The notes under the pieces were generated by a model, which did not search any database, was not told where the DNA came from, and saw nothing but the letters and a program-made list of their open reading frames with translations. This document shows, piece after piece, positions 4,432-7,052 of a stretch of 7,052 nt of DNA. A program made the translations under genes and the position numbers. How positions within the stretch are numbered: position 1 is the first letter of the stretch; the number at the start of each line of letters is the position of its first letter. Source of the DNA: Clostridiales bacterium (GTDB lineage Bacteria; Bacillota; Clostridia; UBA8921); assembly GCA_003535395.1 (NCBI GenBank), contig DOHE01000326.1, forward strand, positions 1 through 7,052, given 5' to 3'.

Positions 4432-6698
4432 GAAGGCTTATCCTGCTTTTATACCGCCTGACACGGAGGCGGCTTTTTTTCCCGCTGCTGGTCGCCATGA
4501 CACTGCTGGGTATGCTCATCGCAATGGAACTGAAACACCCCTGGTATTTTTTGCAGGATGACAACCGGGATTATTATCTGCCCTATTTCAGCCATGCATA
4601 CAACGCCCTGGTCCGGGGAGAAATCCCGTTGTTCAATTTTCACCAGTTCATGGGACATCCTTTTCTGGCTGTCGGACAGACGGGTGCGTTGTACCCTCCT
4701 GTCTATCTGGCTGTCGCTCTGAGCCGCCTGCTCTTCGGTCATATTTATGCCGCCATTGATATTGAGGTCACGCTGCACCTGATGCTGGGGGGACTGGGCT
4801 TCTATTTTCTGCTCTCCTATTTGTGCGTACGTCCCCGAGCTGCCTTTATGGGTGCGATTACATGGTGTTTTTCCAGCATGATCATCATCACATCCGGATC
4901 ATGGGTCATTGTATCGGGCGCGGCGGCATGGTTTCCCTGGATGGCTTACCTGACAGTGAAAGTGGTGGACAAGGCGTCGGATCCCCGCCGGCTGTCACTT
5001 CTTTCGGACGCGGCCTTCCTGGTAGTGGTCCGCCTGATGCTGTTCTACCAGGGGAATGTTCAATATTTCATATACGCGTGCCTGTTCGAAATTCTCCTGG
5101 CTTTCACTTACAGCCGGGTCATCCTGCGCCGAAAAATTCCTCGTAAAAAAGTCTGGATCGCGGGAGCGGGCACCTGGATTTCCACGTTGAGCCTGTCACT
5201 CCCCCTGCTGCTCCCGATGTGGCGGCAGATGAACGATTCAGCCCTCCGGTCCGCCGCACTCCCGTTTGAGGATTTTGCCATGGAAGTGTTTGACATCGGA
5301 CAATGGCTGACCGGCCTGGTCTATCCTTTTCTCGAAATGACGGAGGAGATGATCTGGGCTTACCGGAGGCATGTCAACCTGACCTTTGTCGGATATGCCA
5401 TGCTGCTGCTGTTCCTGGCAATGTCCGCCCGCTGGATTGCCGCGCTGATCGGGTGGCTGCGGCACAGAAAACATCCGGAAAGGCGGTTGGATCCGGAAGA
5501 GGAAAGAACCTGCCGTCTTTATGTCCTGGCCCTGATCCCGGGAATCATCGCCTTTCTCATGTCCGCCAGCTATCTTGTCAATTATATTCTGTACCGGATT
5601 CCGATCCTGAACCGTTTCCGGTTTCCATTCAAAATCCAGGTTTTCACCGTGTTTTTTATCATCATAGGGGGATGTGCGGGTTGGCAGTGGCTGAACCGCC
5701 GGTTTGCCGGAAGAATCCGCCACTGGGTCCGATCCCTGGTCACCCTGCTCCTGATCGCGGTCCAACTGGGCGGATTCGCGGCTTTGTACCTGGCCGGCCC
5801 CCATCGTAATTTTGGAAACCATCGGGATCCGCTTCCTCTTTCAGAGCCCCTGGCGGAAGTGTTCGGAACAGACCGATTTCTTTCCACCGGTTTCAACCTT
5901 TACGCGCCCAAGGACTTCGATTATCGGGGTTTTGACACCTTCACGGCTCATACCCTGGGATTCAATTACGCCACCCTGTTCGGCATGAACCAGTTTGCCG
6001 GCTATGAACAGCTGGTCAGCCGGCTCAATGACGAAAAATGCCTGTGGATGAACAATTGGGCGATTTATGACCTTTACAGCGGCTTCCGTTTTTATTATAC
6101 ACGGGAAATGGGGGTGCGCTGGTATGTCGTCGCCTCGGATAATACCGAAGACAGGCGGCTTTTGGAAAAGCAGCCGGGCATTTCTCTCTGGAAAGAGGAA
6201 GAGCGGCGCGCCATATATGAAGACCGGTACGCCGCAGGGATGGTCATGGTCACCAATGCTTACGGCTCTCGGCTCGACAAGGCGCCAGACTTTCTGATGG
6301 GGACGAACACGATCACCGTGAAGGGGCTGGATCAGCTGGATTTCCGGGATGAATGGATGGAATTCGATGAGTACGGAGGAATGGATGGCATGGAGGACAC
6401 CCCGGTCCTGGCGGGGGAACGGAAGATCACCTTGAATTACCTGTATCATCCCTTCTTCAAGGCTGAAACCACCCGCGGGGAACCGGTGCTGATCACGGCG
6501 GATTCTTTCGGGCGTATGACCGCAACAATTCCCGACGGGTGTGACGGCATCACATTCCGTTATGAAGATCCCCTGTTCCGAGCCGGCGTCTTCCTGGCCG
6601 GATCATTTCTCGCCCTGCTGGTCCTCGCCGGCCTGATTCTGCGGGGTATTTCCGTGAAGCATTCCGCCAAGAAGCAGGTTCATGATATCGGGATATAA
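4428..6698 (+). CDS. YfhO-like multi-spanning membrane protein (putative GT-C type glycosyltransferase)
   Basis: A 756-residue integral membrane protein. It has an N-terminal hydrophobic segment (about 17-33), then roughly ten more hydrophobic stretches between 84 and 456, a long soluble part (about 457-715), and a final membrane segment (about 716-738) with a short basic tail. The first outer loop has QDDNRDYYLP (43-52), then RGEIPLFNFHQFMGHPFLAVGQ, split here at 63-75 and 76-84, then GALYPP (86-91). GNVQ (209-212) and IPILNRFRFPFK (391-402) follow. This pattern is what I know from YfhO-like proteins, some of which are implicated in glycosylating lipids or teichoic acid polymers. The acidic pair Asp44-Asp45 is where GT-C enzymes keep their catalytic acid, but catalysis is inference. 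The start ATG overlaps the obg stop by 4 bp, implying translational coupling. The last 96 bp overlap the opposing gene. Donor and acceptor are unknown. Confidence 0.78.
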   Translation: MRRLILLLYRLTRRRLFFPLLVAMTLLGMLIAMELKHPWYFLQDDNRDYYLPYFSHAYNALVRGEIPLFNFHQFMGHPFLAVGQTGALYPPVYLAVALSRLLFGHIYAAIDIEVTLHLMLGGLGFYFLLSYLCVRPRAAFMGAITWCFSSMIIITSGSWVIVSGAAAWFPWMAYLTVKVVDKASDPRRLSLLSDAAFLVVVRLMLFYQGNVQYFIYACLFEILLAFTYSRVILRRKIPRKKVWIAGAGTWISTLSLSLPLLLPMWRQMNDSALRSAALPFEDFAMEVFDIGQWLTGLVYPFLEMTEEMIWAYRRHVNLTFVGYAMLLLFLAMSARWIAALIGWLRHRKHPERRLDPEEERTCRLYVLALIPGIIAFLMSASYLVNYILYRIPILNRFRFPFKIQVFTVFFIIIGGCAGWQWLNRRFAGRIRHWVRSLVTLLLIAVQLGGFAALYLAGPHRNFGNHRDPLPLSEPLAEVFGTDRFLSTGFNLYAPKDFDYRGFDTFTAHTLGFNYATLFGMNQFAGYEQLVSRLNDEKCLWMNNWAIYDLYSGFRFYYTREMGVRWYVVASDNTEDRRLLEKQPGISLWKEEERRAIYEDRYAAGMVMVTNAYGSRLDKAPDFLMGTNTITVKGLDQLDFRDEWMEFDEYGGMDGMEDTPVLAGERKITLNYLYHPFFKAETTRGEPVLITADSFGRMTATIPDGCDGITFRYEDPLFRAGVFLAGSFLALLVLAGLILRGISVKHSAKKQVHDIGI

Positions 6699-7052
6699 CC
6701 GGTTGATGTCCTTCTTCCATCGGAGGGTTATTTCCTGGGCTTCCTGGCGGCTTCCGGCCAATGTCCGGATTTCCATGACGGGGGAGCGGTTCTCATAGAT
6801 GCCGCAGGAGACCAGCCAGCCGCCCTGTTCGTGTTCATGACAGACCGCGGTGATTTCGGACGCTTTCCGGACATGGTCACGCAGATCCATGACAATGCGC
6901 CGGACGGCTTCCCGGGTTACCAGGGGGAGGCGTGTCACGTAATAGGACAGGAATTGCCGGCCGTTTTCCGTAATTTCATAATACAGTCTGTCGCCTTCCT
7001 CCTGACGGCGGAGGAAGTCCAGATCCCATAAGTCGTGCAGGCTGTGCTGCAT
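6603..7052 (-). CDS. DUF4364 family protein, winged-helix N terminus, partial (5' end outside window)
   Basis: The reading frame enters from the right edge on the minus strand; the ATG at the edge (7050-7052) is probably an internal methionine of the helix leading into LHDLWDLDFL, since the family usually has some 25-30 residues before this point. Of 149 visible residues, 1-29 look like the recognition helix and wing of a winged-helix domain (LHDLWDLDFLRR, then DRLYYEIT), followed by ENGRQFLSYYVTRLPLVTREAVRRIV (29-54) and a C-terminal half with WLVSCGIYENRSPVMEIR (79-96) and EITLRWKKDINRLYPDIMNLLL (107-128). This order matches my memory of DUF4364, a family of Clostridia of unknown function that is presumed to be DNA binding. 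The last 20 or so residues form a polar tail (NTPQNQAGEDQQGEK) encoded inside the opposing gene, so they may be a recent extension. Function is not known. Confidence 0.72.
   Translation of the reverse strand: MQHSLHDLWDLDFLRRQEEGDRLYYEITENGRQFLSYYVTRLPLVTREAVRRIVMDLRDHVRKASEITAVCHEHEQGGWLVSCGIYENRSPVMEIRTLAGSRQEAQEITLRWKKDINRLYPDIMNLLLGGMLHGNTPQNQAGEDQQGEK

Noticed and set aside
5238..5822. Long minus-strand ORF of 194 residues inside the membrane protein gene
   Set aside because: Low-complexity polar composition, no ribosome binding signal and no recognisable family; it is a shadow of the plus-strand coding frame.

Overview
The window looks like an ordinary, gene-dense piece of a Bacillota chromosome, most likely class Clostridia. 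The reasons are an RqcH/NFACT gene, a leader-controlled rplU-rpmA-obg cluster, and a DUF4364 protein, a family I know mainly from Clostridia. GC content is moderate. No phage, transposon, CRISPR, tRNA or rRNA signal was seen. I found no convincing new multi-gene system; the unusual points are local.

Layout, left to right. (1) Positions 2-1045 hold the C-terminal 60% or so of an RqcH-type ribosome quality control factor entering from the left edge. (2) A class I/II PLP aminotransferase (1035-2219) overlaps its end by 11 bp. (3) The gap 2220-2428 carries a 42-bp GC-only hexamer array with seven units and G-quadruplex potential on the minus strand. Nine bases later comes an excellent sigma-A promoter, then a structured leader that fits the ribosomal protein L21 leader. 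(4) rplU (2429-2752) and rpmA (2842-3096) follow. Only 89 bp separate them, so the prp/ysxB protease gene usual at this spot in Bacillota is absent, and L27 correspondingly starts directly at AHKKG with no cleavable extension. (5) A 10-bp hairpin with a broken T tract separates rpmA from obg (3163-4431). (6) A YfhO-like multi-spanning membrane protein gene (4428-6698) overlaps obg by ATGA. (7) A partial DUF4364 gene enters from the right edge on the minus strand; its 3' end overlaps the membrane protein gene tail-to-tail by 96 bp.

Functionally, the first half concerns translation: RqcH rescues stalled 50S subunits, L21 and L27 build the 50S, and Obg assembles it and couples it to GTP. The single strong promoter at 2298-2326 probably drives rplU-rpmA and, through the weak terminator, obg and the membrane protein gene. 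The membrane protein is the probable odd partner of the operon; its substrate cannot be read from sequence.
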